A DNA stretch of 64,000 nt from Allorhizobium borbori (lineage in GTDB: Bacteria > Pseudomonadota > Alphaproteobacteria > Rhizobiales > Rhizobiaceae), in assembly GCF_014196535.1 (NCBI RefSeq), contig NZ_JACIDU010000011.1, forward strand, positions 1 through 64,000, given 5' to 3'. Shown piece by piece: positions 36,855-47,812 of the stretch. The notes under the pieces are model-generated. The model searched no databases. It was not told the DNA's origin and saw nothing but the letters and a program-made list of their open reading frames with translations. Position numbers and translations under genes: made by a program. Positions within the stretch are counted from its first letter, which is position 1. Each line of letters opens with the position of its first letter.

Positions 36855-37469
36855 TCAGCGGGTGGCGGCCACTGTCACGCCCGCGCCGACCATCACGCCG
36901 CCTGCCATCCGGTTTACCCGGCGCAAGATCTTTGGGCTGGAAAGCAGCCGCCGCGCCTTTGTCGCCGCCAGCACATGTCCACCGATGACCATGGTCTCGA
37001 CCATGAGAATGACAGCCGCGAGCAGACCAATATGCCCCGGTGTGAGGTCGGCGCCGACGACATTCGGCAGAAGCGCCACATAAAAGAGCGGCATTTTCGG
37101 ATTTCCGAGGTTGAGCGCAACACCCGTCGCGAACACGGCGAGGAGATCGCGGCGCCCGCTGACGGGGCGCAATTGCGGCACGGTGGGCTCTGCCGTCCAC
37201 AGCCTGATACCCATCCACACGAGATAGGCCGCACCGCCATAACGGAGCACCGTCATCACCGTACCCATTTCGGTGGCGACCAGTGACAAGCCAACGGCGG
37301 CAAGGACGAGGAAGATGAGAATGCCGGCAACAGTACCAAGCCCATAGGCGATGCCGGATGCCGCCCCGTTGGAGATCGTCCGGGCGATGATAGTCATGTT
37401 GTCGGGGCCGGGACTGGCCGCAAACACAAAAAAGGCGGCGGCAAAGGCGGCAAGCGTCGAAATGTCCAT
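36855..37469 (-). CDS. LysE/RhtB-family amino-acid exporter
   Basis: This is a 204-residue inner-membrane protein of the LysE superfamily with five to six hydrophobic segments. The family signature is FAASPGPDNMTIIARTISNGAAS near the N terminus (the first 20 residues of it), followed by GIAYGLGTVAGILIF and NPKMPLFYVALLP. Members export amino acids or homoserine lactones, and the substrate is unknown here. It is a single gene between the OmpA-like gene and groEL. Confidence 0.9.
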   Translation of the reverse strand: MDISTLAAFAAAFFVFAASPGPDNMTIIARTISNGAASGIAYGLGTVAGILIFLVLAAVGLSLVATEMGTVMTVLRYGGAAYLVWMGIRLWTAEPTVPQLRPVSGRRDLLAVFATGVALNLGNPKMPLFYVALLPNVVGADLTPGHIGLLAAVILMVETMVIGGHVLAATKARRLLSSPKILRRVNRMAGGVMVGAGVTVAATR

Positions 37470-37606
37470 GCGGCGTCTCCCATCGTCAACGTCATGACGG
37501 GAGCATCACTCACCTTTCGCGTTGCCGCAATACCGTCGCGCGCAACAATTCATATTGTTCCGGTGACGTGTCGGCAAAGGCCTCGTCGCGTGGTGTCGAG
37601 CGCAAA

Positions 37607-37634
37607 GGAAAAGGGCGGCCTTTCGACCGCCCTT
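37607..37634 (-). terminator. Terminator of groESL
   Basis: AAGGGCGG (37611-37618) and CCGCCCTT (37627-37634) form the stem. On the minus strand it is followed by TTCC and TTT, 28 bp after the groEL stop. Confidence 0.8.
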
Positions 37635-37662
37635 CCGCAATTGAGGCTGATGACAGGACTTC

Positions 37663-39369
<1,707 letters not shown>

Positions 39370-39375
39370 CGGCAA

Positions 39376-39672
39376 TCAGCCGATGATGCCGAGAATGTCG
39401 GATTCCTTCATGATGAGAAGGTCTTCGCCGTTGACCTTGACTTCGGTGCCCGACCACTTGCCGAACAGAACGCGGTCGCCAGCCTTGACTTCAAGCGCAA
39501 CGACCTTGCCGCTTTCATCGCGGGCGCCATTGCCGACGGCGACGATTTCGCCTTCCTGCGGCTTTTCCTTGGCGGTATCCGGAATGATGATGCCGCCCTT
39601 GGTCTTTTCTTCGGACGCAACGCGACGAACGACGACGCGGTCGTGAAGGGGGCGGAAGTTGGTGCTTGCCAT
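39376..39672 (-). CDS. groES: Co-chaperonin GroES (Hsp10)
   Basis: GroES is the heptameric lid of the GroEL chamber. The 98-residue sequence contains [19 protein letters not shown], the mobile loop [19 protein letters not shown] (its first 19 residues) and the terminal [13 protein letters not shown]. It is the first gene of the groESL operon, preceded by a promoter and CIRCE operator. Confidence 0.98.
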   Translation of the reverse strand: MASTNFRPLHDRVVVRRVASEEKTKGGIIIPDTAKEKPQEGEIVAVGNGARDESGKVVALEVKAGDRVLFGKWSGTEVKVNGEDLLIMKESDILGIIG

Positions 39673-39731
39673 TGTCTAATCCCTCGATCAAATGACACAT
39701 GACGGCCCTCAGGGGCCATCGTGAATGGGTG

Positions 39732-39758
39732 TTAGCACTCGGCTTTGATGAGTGCCAG
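39732..39758 (-). promoter_or_regulatory. CIRCE element (HrcA operator) of groESL
   Basis: On the plus strand TTAGCACTC (39732-39740), nine bases, GAGTGCCAG (39750-39758): the consensus is TTAGCACTC-N9-GAGTGCTAA, and 16 of 18 arm bases match. It lies immediately downstream of the -10 region, where HrcA binding blocks initiation. Confidence 0.93.
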
Positions 39759-39766
39759 CGGGGTTG

Positions 39767-39795
39767 AGATAAGCAGGCCCTTCGGACGAGTCAAG
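39767..39795 (-). promoter_or_regulatory. groESL promoter
   Basis: On the minus strand, CTTGAC (39795-39790), a 17-bp spacer and TTATCT (39772-39767). The hexamers fit both a sigma-70 promoter and an alphaproteobacterial RpoH promoter (CTTGA type -35). The start should lie near 39760, at the edge of CIRCE. The remaining part of the 331-bp region up to 40003 holds no other element that I can support. Confidence 0.7.
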
Positions 39796-40003
39796 GACGG
39801 CGCCTCGAAAAAATTTCACGAAAAATGGTGAACGGGCGTTGGCACGGCCTCGAAGGCGGTGCGCCCTTTTTCTTTACTGATCGTTTTGGGCGGGCATGTG
39901 TCAGCGCCGTATCTTTTTAGCGCACGCTTCGGGAAATTTTCTTGCCACGGGCGATTTCCTTTGCGATGTCACCCAGACGAAATAAGGTTGGGAGCTGACG
40001 CAC

Positions 40004-40852
40004 ATGGCCGCTTTGATTGGCGCCTTCGATGAGATCACGGACAATTACGATGTAATCCTCTGTGATGTCTGGGGTGTGCTGCACAACGGCGTTGCCCCGT
40101 TCATGCCGGCTTCGCATGCGCTTGCCGCCGCGCGAAAGGCTGGTAAGACGGTGGTGCTCATCACCAATTCGCCGCGCCCGCGGGCTGGCGTCATCGCCCA
40201 GCTTGGCGCCATCGGCGTTCTGGCGGAAGCCTATGACCGCATCATTACCTCCGGCGACGTGACGCGCGATCTTATCGCCTCCGGTCCCCGGAAGGCCTTC
40301 CTGCTCGGCCCCGAGCGTGACCTGCCGCTTTTCGAGGGGCTGGATGTCGAGCTTGTCGCGGCGGATGATGCGGAAACGGTCGTCTGCACCGGCCTGTTCG
40401 ATGACGAAACGGAAACGCCGGAAGATTACCGCGACATGCTCACGGCCATGCAGGCCCGCAATGTGCCGATGATCTGCGCCAATCCGGATCTGATCGTCGA
40501 GCGTGGCGACCGGCTCATTCCCTGTGCGGGTGCCCTTGCGGTCTATTACGAGCAGCTCGGCGGCACGATCCGCATCGCCGGCAAGCCGCATCGCCCGATT
40601 TACGAGGCGTCGCTGGCAGCAGCGCGGGAAATCCGCGGCGAATTCGACATGAGCCGGGTTCTCGCCATCGGCGATGGCATGCCGACCGATGTGCGCGGCG
40701 CGCTCGATTTCGGCCTCGACCTGCTTTATATCGGGGGCGGTATCCATGCGGGCGAATATACGATCAACGGCGAGATGGACGATGCGCTCGTCAATGCCTG
40801 GCTGAAGCGCGAGAACGCCGCGCCCCGTTACTGGATGCCGAAACTTTCCTGA
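40004..40852 (+). CDS. HAD-type hydrolase, TIGR01459 family
   Basis: This is a 282-residue HAD phosphatase with a C2 cap. Motif I is ILCDVWGVLHNG, with the nucleophile Asp21, but the second Asp of the usual DxD is replaced by Trp. Motif II is VVLITNSPRPRAG, the lysine-containing region is AGKPHRPIYEA, and motif IV is AIGDGMPTDVRGAL. The DVWG variant is characteristic of this family. The substrate is unknown. It lies 24 bp before ribF on the same strand, and linkage with flavin synthesis could mean that it acts on a flavin or nucleotide phosphate, which is only a contextual guess. Confidence 0.88.
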   Translation: MAALIGAFDEITDNYDVILCDVWGVLHNGVAPFMPASHALAAARKAGKTVVLITNSPRPRAGVIAQLGAIGVLAEAYDRIITSGDVTRDLIASGPRKAFLLGPERDLPLFEGLDVELVAADDAETVVCTGLFDDETETPEDYRDMLTAMQARNVPMICANPDLIVERGDRLIPCAGALAVYYEQLGGTIRIAGKPHRPIYEASLAAAREIRGEFDMSRVLAIGDGMPTDVRGALDFGLDLLYIGGGIHAGEYTINGEMDDALVNAWLKRENAAPRYWMPKLS

Positions 40853-40876
40853 GACGAATGCCCCGAGATTGCTGCA

Positions 40877-41857
40877 ATGACCGTTTTCCATCGCAATGAA
40901 AAAAAGTGTCCGCTGCCGGAAAACCTGCGGGGCGGCGTCGTTGCGGTCGGCAATTTCGACGGCGTGCATCGTGGCCATATGAGCGTACTCGGCAAGGCGC
41001 AGGCCCTGGCGGAAGCCCATGGCCGCCCGGCACTGGTTCTGACCTTCGAGCCGCATCCGCGCACTGTCTTCAATCCGTCAGCGCCAGTCTTCCGTCTGAC
41101 GCCGGCCCCGATCAAGGCGCGCCTTTTGGAAGCCGCCGGCTTTCACGCTGTCGTCGAATATCCCTTCGACCGCGAATTTGCCGGTCGCTCGGCAGAGGAT
41201 TTCGTCCACGCGGTTCTGGTGGACTGGCTGGGTGCAGCGGAAGTCGTTACCGGGTTTGATTTCCACTTCGGCAAGGGGCGCGAAGGTGGTCCGGCCTTCC
41301 TCATGGAGGCCGGCAAGCGGCATGGCTTCGGTGTCACGCTGGTCGATGCCTTCCGCGACGAGGCGACGGAAGTGGTGTCGTCAAGCCGCATCCGCACCTG
41401 TCTGGAGAGGGGCGATGTGGCGGAAGCCGCCGGGCTTCTCGGCTATCGCTACACGGTCGAGGCTGAGGTGATTGGCGGGCAGAAGCTCGGCCGCACGCTT
41501 GGTTTTCCGACCGCCAACATGGCGCTGCCGCCTGAAACGGCGCTGAAGCCCGGCATTTACGCGGTGCGCCTGCGTCGGGCCGATGGCACGCTTCGTGATG
41601 CGGTCGCAAGCTTTGGCCACCGCCCGACCGTGACGGAAAATGGCGAGGCCCTGCTCGAAACCTTCGTCTTCGATTTTTCCGACAGCCTCTACGGCGAAGT
41701 GTGCTCCGTCTCCTTTTTCGGTCATCTGCGCGATGAACTGAAGTTCGACGGGCTGGAGCCGCTGGTAGCGCAGATGAACAGGGATTGCGAGGAAGCCCGC
41801 GCGCTTCTCTCCGGCGTCAGGCCGCTGGGTGAAATCGATCGCCTGATCTGCTTCTGA
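40877..41857 (+). CDS. ribF: Bifunctional riboflavin kinase/FMN adenylyltransferase
   Basis: RibF phosphorylates riboflavin to FMN and adenylates it to FAD. The N-terminal nucleotidyltransferase domain has AVGNFDGVHRGH, FEPHPRTVF and SSSRIRTCLERGDV. The C-terminal flavokinase domain starts at YTVEAEVIGGQKLGRTLGFP and contains PTANMALPPE. At 326 residues it has the normal length. It is probably cotranscribed with the upstream HAD gene. Confidence 0.96.
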   Translation: MTVFHRNEKKCPLPENLRGGVVAVGNFDGVHRGHMSVLGKAQALAEAHGRPALVLTFEPHPRTVFNPSAPVFRLTPAPIKARLLEAAGFHAVVEYPFDREFAGRSAEDFVHAVLVDWLGAAEVVTGFDFHFGKGREGGPAFLMEAGKRHGFGVTLVDAFRDEATEVVSSSRIRTCLERGDVAEAAGLLGYRYTVEAEVIGGQKLGRTLGFPTANMALPPETALKPGIYAVRLRRADGTLRDAVASFGHRPTVTENGEALLETFVFDFSDSLYGEVCSVSFFGHLRDELKFDGLEPLVAQMNRDCEEARALLSGVRPLGEIDRLICF

Positions 41858-41966
41858 CGGCCAATATATTTTGGCTTGCGGCAAGAACAGGCTGCCGGAT
41901 TCAGTCTTTCTTTGAGCTTTCCTGCTTCAATGCCTCCATCCGCCACCTTGCCGATGCGAGTGCGTA

Positions 41967-43172
41967 ATGCTGGAACTGAAGACTGTCTTTCTCTACTCAG
42001 CCGTCATCAACTATTGCACGGTGGCCGCCGTCACCATCGGCTGGTTCCGCAGCCGGGGGCGGGACGACATGAAATTCTGGCTGCTGGCCGCCTGGCTCAT
42101 GGTCATCGGCAGCGGCATCATGGCGGTGGGTGACAGGGTTTCCTATTTCATCGCCGGCTATGTCGGCGGCTTCGTCTACATGACGTCGATGGGCTTCCTC
42201 CTGCTCGGCTTCAAGGAATTCTTCGGCATCGCCTATCGATGGTGGGAAGCGGTGGCAGTCGCGCTGGTCGCCAGCATCGGCATCGTGTTGTCGCGCCTGT
42301 TGACGGACGGCGTCTATGATGGCGTCTGGCTTCTCTATGTCGGCTCCGGTTCCAACCTGCTGATGACCATGCTCGTCATCTGGCAGGGCAAGGCGGGCGA
42401 AACCCTGCCGTCGCGCTCGCTTGCGGTTCTCGTCACCGGCGTTTATGCGCTCGGCAATTTCTGCATTGCGCCGTTCGCCTTTGTCTACCCCATCCTCTTT
42501 CTCGATGGCGCGCCCCATGCCGTGTGGCTGGAATACTGCGTCATTCCACTCGTCATCTGTAATGCGGCGACCTATGTCATCCTTTTGGTTCTGAAGCTGG
42601 AGCGCGCTACCGAAAGCCAGCGCTATCTCGCCACCCGCGACATGCTGACCGGCGTTTTGAACCGCCGCGCCTTCTACAACAGCGTTGCCGCCTTCAGCGA
42701 ACGCGACGGTTCCATGGCGGTGATCGATCTCGACAACTTCAAGAAGATCAACGACGCCCATAGCCACAAGGGCGGAGACGATGCGTTGCGCGCCTTTGCC
42801 CGCTGCGCCGAAGCCACGCTGCCCGCCGACGCCGTGTTCGGCCGCACCGGCGGCGAGGAATTCGCGATCTGTCTGCCGGGCTATGACGTCACGGCCGCCA
42901 TGCTGGTCCTCGAGCAGCTTCGCGCCAATGTCGAGCGGCTGGATGTGGTCTCTCCGAAGGGCGGCTCCATGCCCTTTACGATTTCCTGCGGCTTCAGCAC
43001 CTTCAGGGCCGGCGTCTGGGCCATCGACCAGACGATTGCCGAAGCCGACAACGCCCTTTACCACGCCAAGCATTCGGGCCGGAACCGGGTGGAGCTTTAT
43101 GCGCCCGCAACCTGGTTGCAGCGCTGCATCGAGGATACGCTGGCCACGCTCGGCGCCTCGGCCAAGGCCTGA
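41967..43172 (+). CDS. Membrane-bound diguanylate cyclase (GGDEF)
   Basis: This enzyme makes cyclic di-GMP from two GTP. About residues 1-210 hold six to seven hydrophobic helices (a MASE-like sensor, no family named). The GGDEF domain runs from about residue 222, with DMLTGVLNRRAFY, DLDNFKKINDAHSHKGGDDAL and the active-site GGEEF at 295-299. All catalytic positions appear intact. The inhibitory RxxD site expected five residues before GGEEF is absent (PADA at that position), so product feedback is probably missing. It is a single gene between ribF and ileS. Confidence 0.93.
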   Translation: MLELKTVFLYSAVINYCTVAAVTIGWFRSRGRDDMKFWLLAAWLMVIGSGIMAVGDRVSYFIAGYVGGFVYMTSMGFLLLGFKEFFGIAYRWWEAVAVALVASIGIVLSRLLTDGVYDGVWLLYVGSGSNLLMTMLVIWQGKAGETLPSRSLAVLVTGVYALGNFCIAPFAFVYPILFLDGAPHAVWLEYCVIPLVICNAATYVILLVLKLERATESQRYLATRDMLTGVLNRRAFYNSVAAFSERDGSMAVIDLDNFKKINDAHSHKGGDDALRAFARCAEATLPADAVFGRTGGEEFAICLPGYDVTAAMLVLEQLRANVERLDVVSPKGGSMPFTISCGFSTFRAGVWAIDQTIAEADNALYHAKHSGRNRVELYAPATWLQRCIEDTLATLGASAKA

Positions 43173-43293
43173 GAGACAAGGGGGACCGGCGCAGCATATT
43201 CCTCGGCGGCCCCCCTTCCTTTTTGCGGTAAAAACACATAAACACCGCTTCCATGTCCCAATACCGGTTGATGATTACGTCCCGAATTATTGG

Positions 43294-43342
43294 CCCGGCC
43301 TTCTGAGGCACCTTGCGAGGTCGCCAGAAGGTCCGGGATTTT
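43294..43342 (+). other. Long stem-loop in the ileS leader / after the GGDEF gene
   Basis: CCCGGCCTTCTG (43294-43305) pairs with CAGAAGGTCCGGG (43325-43337), leaving only one bulged T. Inside it a small ACCT-TGCG-AGGT hairpin forms, and ATTTT follows the stem. It is 121 bp after the GGDEF stop and 89 bp before ileS. It could be the terminator of the cyclase gene or an attenuator in the ileS leader. A separate G5/C6 inverted pair near 43182-43215, followed by TTCCTTTTT, could terminate the cyclase transcript. Confidence 0.5.
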
Positions 43343-43430
43343 GGCGCTGCATCGCTGCCGCGCATCACGTTTTCACGCATTCCGTTTTCCGGGCGGCTGG
43401 ATGGCCAGCGCCCCATTGATTGGCAAGACC

Positions 43431-46325
43431 ATGACCGACGCCACTGAAAAGAAAGACTATTCCGCCACCCTCTACCTGCCGCAGACGGAGTTTCCGATGC
43501 GCGCCGGCCTGCCGCAGAAGGAGCCGCAAATGGCGGCCCGCTGGCAGGAGATGGGCCTTTACAAGAAGCTGCGCGACGACGCCAAGGGCCGCGAGAAGTT
43601 CGTTCTGCATGATGGCCCGCCCTACGCCAACGGCAACATCCATATCGGCCACGCGCTGAACAAGATCCTGAAAGACGTCATCACCCGCTCGTTCCAGATG
43701 CGCGGCTTCGACAGCAACTACGTTCCCGGCTGGGATTGCCACGGCCTGCCGATCGAGTGGAAGATCGAGGAAAAGTACCGCGAGAAGGGCAAGAACAAGG
43801 ACGAGGTGGAGATCAACGAATTCCGCCGTGAATGCCGCGAATTCGCGCAGGGCTGGATCGACGTGCAGTCGGCCGAATTCCGCCGTCTCGGCATCGAGGG
43901 CGACTTCGATCATCCCTACACGACCATGGCCTACCATGCCGAATCCCGCATTGCCGGCGAACTGCTGAAGATCGCCAAGTCCGGCCAGCTTTATCGCGGT
44001 TCCAAGCCGATCATGTGGTCGGTGGTCGAGCGCACGGCGCTCGCCGAAGCCGAAGTGGAATATCACGAGGTCGAAAGCGACACGATCTGGGTGAAGTTCC
44101 CGGTGACGGAAGGTGGGGATGACCTCAAGGGCAACTTCGTCGTTATCTGGACCACCACGCCGTGGACCATCCCCGGCAACCGTGCCATCTCCTTCTCCTC
44201 GCGCTTCCCCTACGGTCTCTACGAAGTGGAAAGCGCCACGAACGATTTCGGTCCGCAGCCGGGTGAAAAGCTGATCTTCGCCACGCGTCTGGCCGATGAA
44301 GCCGCCGCCAAGGCCAAGGTGACGCTGAAGTTGCTCCGCGATGTGACGCCTGAGGAACTCTCCGCCATCACCTGCGCCCACCCACTGGCTGCTCTCGGCT
44401 ATGATTTCCCCGTTCCGCTGCTCGATGGCGATCACGTCACCGACGATGCCGGTACGGGCTTCGTGCACACGGCGCCCGGCCACGGTCGCGAGGACTTTGA
44501 CGCCTGGATGGCCGCGGCCCGCGAACTGGAAGCCCGTGGCATCTCCTCGCGCATTCCCTTCACCGTTGACGATGCCGGCTTCTACACCAGCGATGCGCCG
44601 GGCTTCGATGGCGCGCGCGTCATGGATGACAACGGCAAGAAGGGCGATGCCAACAATCGCGTGATCAAGGCGTTGATCGATGCCAACAACCTCTTCGCCC
44701 GTGGCCGCATCAAGCATGATTACCCGCATTCCTGGCGCTCCAAGAAGCCGGTCATCTTCCGCAACACGCCGCAGTGGTTCGTCTACATGGACAAGGAACT
44801 CGGCGATGGCTCGACGCTGCGTTCGCGTGCGCTGGGTGCGATCGATGAAACCCGCTTCGTTCCCGCCAGCGGCCAGAACCGCCTGCGCGGCATGATCGAA
44901 ACGCGCCCGGACTGGGTTCTGTCGCGTCAGCGTGCCTGGGGCGTGCCGATCTGCGTCTTCGCTGACGAGGCCGGGAACATCCTGCGCGACGACGAGGTGG
45001 ATGCCCGCATCCTCGAAGCCTTCGAAAATGAAGGCGCCGACGCCTGGTTCGCGGAAGGTGCCGCCGAGCGCTTCCTTGCCGGCAAGTACGATGCCGTCCA
45101 GTGGAAGCAGGTGCGCGACATTCTCGACGTGTGGTTCGACAGCGGTTCGACGCACACCTTTACGCTGGAAGATCGCCCCGATCTCAAGTGGCCGGCGGAT
45201 GTCTATCTCGAAGGCTCCGACCAGCATCGTGGCTGGTTCCATTCCTCGCTGCTGGAAAGCTGCGCGACCCGTGGCCACGCGCCCTACAAGGCGGTCGTGA
45301 CGCATGGCTTCACCATGGCCGAGGACGGCCGCAAGATGTCGAAGTCGCTCGGCAACACGGTGACGCCGCAGGACGTCATGAAGGAATCGGGTGCCGATAT
45401 CCTGCGCCTGTGGGTCATGAACACCGATTATTGGGAAGATCAGCGCCTCGGCAAGACGATCATCCAGACCAATATCGACGCCTATCGCAAGCTGCGCAAC
45501 ACCATCCGCTGGATGCTCGGCACGCTGGCGCACGACAAGGGCGAAGAGGTCGCCTATGCCGATCTGCCGGAACTCGAAAAGCTGATGCTGCATCGGCTGG
45601 CCGAACTCGACACACTGGTGCGCGAAGGTTACGACGCCTTCGATTTCAAGAAGATCGCCCGCAGCCTGATCGACTTCTCGAACGTCGAGCTGTCGGCCTT
45701 CTATTTCGACGTGCGCAAGGACACGCTCTATTGCGACGCGCCGTCCTCGCTGAAGCGCCGGGCTTCGCTCGCCGTCATCCGCAAGCTGTTCGAGTGCCTC
45801 GTCACCTGGCTGGCGCCGATGATCCCGTTTACCGCGGAAGAGGCCTGGCTGTCGCTCAAGCCGGATGCGGTTTCGGTGCATCTGGAACAGTTCCCGGCAG
45901 TGCCGGCCGAATGGCTGAATCCGGCATTGGCCGAGAAGTGGGAAAAGATCCGCAAGGTGCGTTCGGTCGTCACCGGCGCGCTGGAAATCGAACGCCGCGA
46001 AAAGCGCATCGGTTCCTCGCTGGAGGCCGCACCGGTCGTTCACGTTGCCGACAAGACGCTGCTGGCCGCGCTCGAAGGTCAGGACTTCGCTGAAATCTGC
46101 ATCACCTCCGCCGTTTCGGTCGTGGGCGATGACGGTCCGGCGGAAGCGTTCCGCCTCAATGAAGTCGCTGGCGTTGCAGTGGAACCGAAGCTGGCGGAGG
46201 GCAAAAAGTGCGCCCGCTCGTGGAGGATCACGGCGGATGTCGGTTCCGATCCGGAGTTCCCGGAAGTGTCCGCCCGTGATGCGGCGGCTCTTCGCGAACT
46301 CAAGGCGCTCGGCATCACCGTATGA
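43431..46325 (+). CDS. ileS: Isoleucine-tRNA ligase
   Basis: IleS charges tRNA-Ile and edits misactivated valine. The 964-residue class I enzyme has the HIGH motif as [18 protein letters not shown], the CP1 editing domain with [16 protein letters not shown], and the KMSKS loop as [15 protein letters not shown]. The C-terminal anticodon-binding domain follows. It lacks the Zn-finger Cys cluster of E. coli IleS, a variation seen in many alphaproteobacteria. The ATG at 43431 begins [20 protein letters not shown]; earlier in-frame starts add an Arg-rich leader with no family support. Confidence 0.97.
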   Translation: MTDATEKKDYSATLYLPQTEFPMRAGLPQKEPQMAARWQEMGLYKKLRDDAKGREKFVLHDGPPYANGNIHIGHALNKILKDVITRSFQMRGFDSNYVPGWDCHGLPIEWKIEEKYREKGKNKDEVEINEFRRECREFAQGWIDVQSAEFRRLGIEGDFDHPYTTMAYHAESRIAGELLKIAKSGQLYRGSKPIMWSVVERTALAEAEVEYHEVESDTIWVKFPVTEGGDDLKGNFVVIWTTTPWTIPGNRAISFSSRFPYGLYEVESATNDFGPQPGEKLIFATRLADEAAAKAKVTLKLLRDVTPEELSAITCAHPLAALGYDFPVPLLDGDHVTDDAGTGFVHTAPGHGREDFDAWMAAARELEARGISSRIPFTVDDAGFYTSDAPGFDGARVMDDNGKKGDANNRVIKALIDANNLFARGRIKHDYPHSWRSKKPVIFRNTPQWFVYMDKELGDGSTLRSRALGAIDETRFVPASGQNRLRGMIETRPDWVLSRQRAWGVPICVFADEAGNILRDDEVDARILEAFENEGADAWFAEGAAERFLAGKYDAVQWKQVRDILDVWFDSGSTHTFTLEDRPDLKWPADVYLEGSDQHRGWFHSSLLESCATRGHAPYKAVVTHGFTMAEDGRKMSKSLGNTVTPQDVMKESGADILRLWVMNTDYWEDQRLGKTIIQTNIDAYRKLRNTIRWMLGTLAHDKGEEVAYADLPELEKLMLHRLAELDTLVREGYDAFDFKKIARSLIDFSNVELSAFYFDVRKDTLYCDAPSSLKRRASLAVIRKLFECLVTWLAPMIPFTAEEAWLSLKPDAVSVHLEQFPAVPAEWLNPALAEKWEKIRKVRSVVTGALEIERREKRIGSSLEAAPVVHVADKTLLAALEGQDFAEICITSAVSVVGDDGPAEAFRLNEVAGVAVEPKLAEGKKCARSWRITADVGSDPEFPEVSARDAAALRELKALGITV

Positions 46326-46330
46326 CGGGA

Positions 46331-46372
46331 TTGTGCCGGATGAATTGCGCTTGATGGCGTCATCCGGTACAA
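46331..46372 (+). other. 13-bp stem-loop directly after ileS
   Basis: TTGTGCCGGATGA (46331?-43 region, 46331-46343) pairs with TCATCCGGTACAA (46360-46372) with one G-T wobble. It begins 6 bp after the ileS stop codon. No T-run follows, so it may stabilise or process the mRNA, not terminate it. Confidence 0.55.
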
Positions 46373-46459
46373 CGCTGCCTGAAATTGGCCGGAATTTCCG
46401 GGCATCGGGAAGAGCAAGACTGTTGCGGTCGCGATCATGCGACCGGCGGAAGGGGTCTC

Positions 46460-47095
46460 ATGAAAAAGACGCATGCGTTTCGAGTAAGCGCCGTGATGAC
46501 GGGCGTTATCGCCGGGTGCCTGGGGCTTTCCGGCTGCACCAGCGGGCCGACCTATGGAACGGACAAGACCTCGACCGAGCAGCTTTTCTCCGATCTGGGT
46601 TCTGCCGCCTCGCTGAGCAACAAGAAGGACGGGCCAGCGCCGAAATATGCGCCGCGTCCGGGTCTTGTCGCGCCGGTCAAGGGCCAGCCGCTGGCCCTCG
46701 TCCAGCCGCAGACCGCGCTGAACGACCGCAAGAGCAATCCCAACTGGGCCGAAACACCCGAGGAAATGCGCGATCGCCTGAAGCTGGAAGCCGATGCGAA
46801 TGCCGATAATCCCAACTACCGCTCGCCGCTTCTGGCCGGTCGCGGTCAGGCCGGAACGCTGACGGAACAGCAGAAGTGGGAAGAATTCCGCAAGGCCAAG
46901 GCTGAAATGAGCCCGGCCGCCGCTCTGCAGCGCCGCCGCTATCTCTCCGATCCGCCACCGGAATTCCGCCAGCCCGCCGCCACCGCCAATGCCGATGAGC
47001 TTGGCGAAAGCGAGGACAAGAAGGAAAAGCGCCGCCGCAAGGAAGCCCAGGCCGCCAGCGGCAAGGGGTCCAACTGGTGGAACCCCTTCGACTGA
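46460..47095 (+). CDS. Putative outer-envelope lipoprotein
   Basis: This is a 211-residue protein with a lipoprotein signal: after KKTHAF, a hydrophobic stretch ends in the lipobox LSGC, with lipidated Cys26. The mature part is hydrophilic, rich in Pro/Ala/Lys, and includes RYLSDPPPEFRQPA and a basic tail (EDKKEKRRRKEAQA) ending NWWNPFD. I do not recognise a named domain. The ATG at 46460 has AAGGGG upstream. A terminator follows the gene. Confidence 0.82.
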   Translation: MKKTHAFRVSAVMTGVIAGCLGLSGCTSGPTYGTDKTSTEQLFSDLGSAASLSNKKDGPAPKYAPRPGLVAPVKGQPLALVQPQTALNDRKSNPNWAETPEEMRDRLKLEADANADNPNYRSPLLAGRGQAGTLTEQQKWEEFRKAKAEMSPAAALQRRRYLSDPPPEFRQPAATANADELGESEDKKEKRRRKEAQAASGKGSNWWNPFD

Positions 47096-47117
47096 GGCAG
47101 GTCTGACAGCATCTTCG

Positions 47118-47151
47118 AAAACCCCGGAACGGCGACGTGTCCGGGGTTTTT
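47118..47151 (+). terminator. Rho-independent terminator after the lipoprotein gene
   Basis: ACCCCGG (47121-47127) pairs with CCGGGGT (47141-47147), followed by four T residues. It starts 25 bp after the stop codon; the upstream AAAA extends the stem into the T-run, so it could also serve the convergent tadA strand. Confidence 0.87.
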
Positions 47152-47225
47152 CGTAGGCGAGGGGGAATGCCGGAGGCGTACCCTTGCCACGAAACCGCGG
47201 CGAGATCGGGATTTCCCGCCTTGCC

Positions 47226-47675
47226 CTACCGTCGCCCCTTAAAAAAATCCGTCAGAATGCGCGCGGCTTCCACCTCGGCGATCCCCGAATAGACCTCCGG
47301 TGCGTGGTGGCAGGTGGGCTGTGCATAAAACCGCCCGCCATGATCGACGCCGCCGCCCTTCGGGTCTTCCGCGCCGTAGTAGAGCCGGCGGATGCGGGCA
47401 AAGGAAATGGCGGCAGCGCACATGGCACAGGGTTCCAGCGTTACATAAAGGTCGGCGCCCGTCAGGCGCTCGTCGCCCAGTTCGGCCGAGGCGGCGCGAA
47501 TGGCCAGGATTTCGGCATGGGCGGTAATGTCGCAAAGCTCGCGCGTGCGATTGCCGGCCCGCGCCAGAATCGCGCCATCGCGCACGATAACGGCCCCCAC
47601 AGGCACCTCTCCGCGCCGTGCGGCGGCCTCTGCTTCCTCAAGAGCGGCTGCCATATAGCGATTTTGACCGTCCAT
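47226..47675 (-). CDS. tadA: tRNA-specific adenosine deaminase TadA
   Basis: TadA converts A34 to inosine in the anticodon of tRNA-Arg(ACG). The zinc site is complete: HAE with His53 and Glu55, and PCAMC with Cys83 and Cys86. The 149-residue length and the segment VPVGAVIVRDGAILARAGN are typical. It lies opposite to its neighbours; its upstream side faces the rluB promoter region. Confidence 0.95.
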   Translation of the reverse strand: MDGQNRYMAAALEEAEAAARRGEVPVGAVIVRDGAILARAGNRTRELCDITAHAEILAIRAASAELGDERLTGADLYVTLEPCAMCAAAISFARIRRLYYGAEDPKGGGVDHGGRFYAQPTCHHAPEVYSGIAEVEAARILTDFFKGRR

Positions 47676-47721
47676 GCGGCAATTTCCTCCGATATGCCCC
47701 TTAACCCCGAACGCCTCACCT

Positions 47722-47790
47722 GATAGAGCATGTCTCCAAAAAGTGCGATGCGGTTTCGGGCGCGGGCGATCTTGTCCTGTCCATCGTCGC
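47722..47790. repeat. Probable dispersed rhizobial intergenic repeat
   Basis: The block starting TGATAGAGCATGTCTCCAAA, followed by AAGTGCGATGCGGTTTCGGG, resembles a repeat found in many intergenic regions of Rhizobium/Agrobacterium genomes. A related start (TGATAGAGCAT) recurs at 56321. The family recognition is from memory and needs a genome-wide search. Confidence 0.45.
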
Positions 47791-47812
47791 CAGCTTCAGG
47801 CAAAATGGTTAT

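Noticed and set aside
43365..46043. 892-codon open frame on the minus strand inside ileS
   Set aside because: It is antisense to a certain ileS over its whole length. Long antisense frames are expected in high-G+C genes, and the translated sequence has no recognisable domain.
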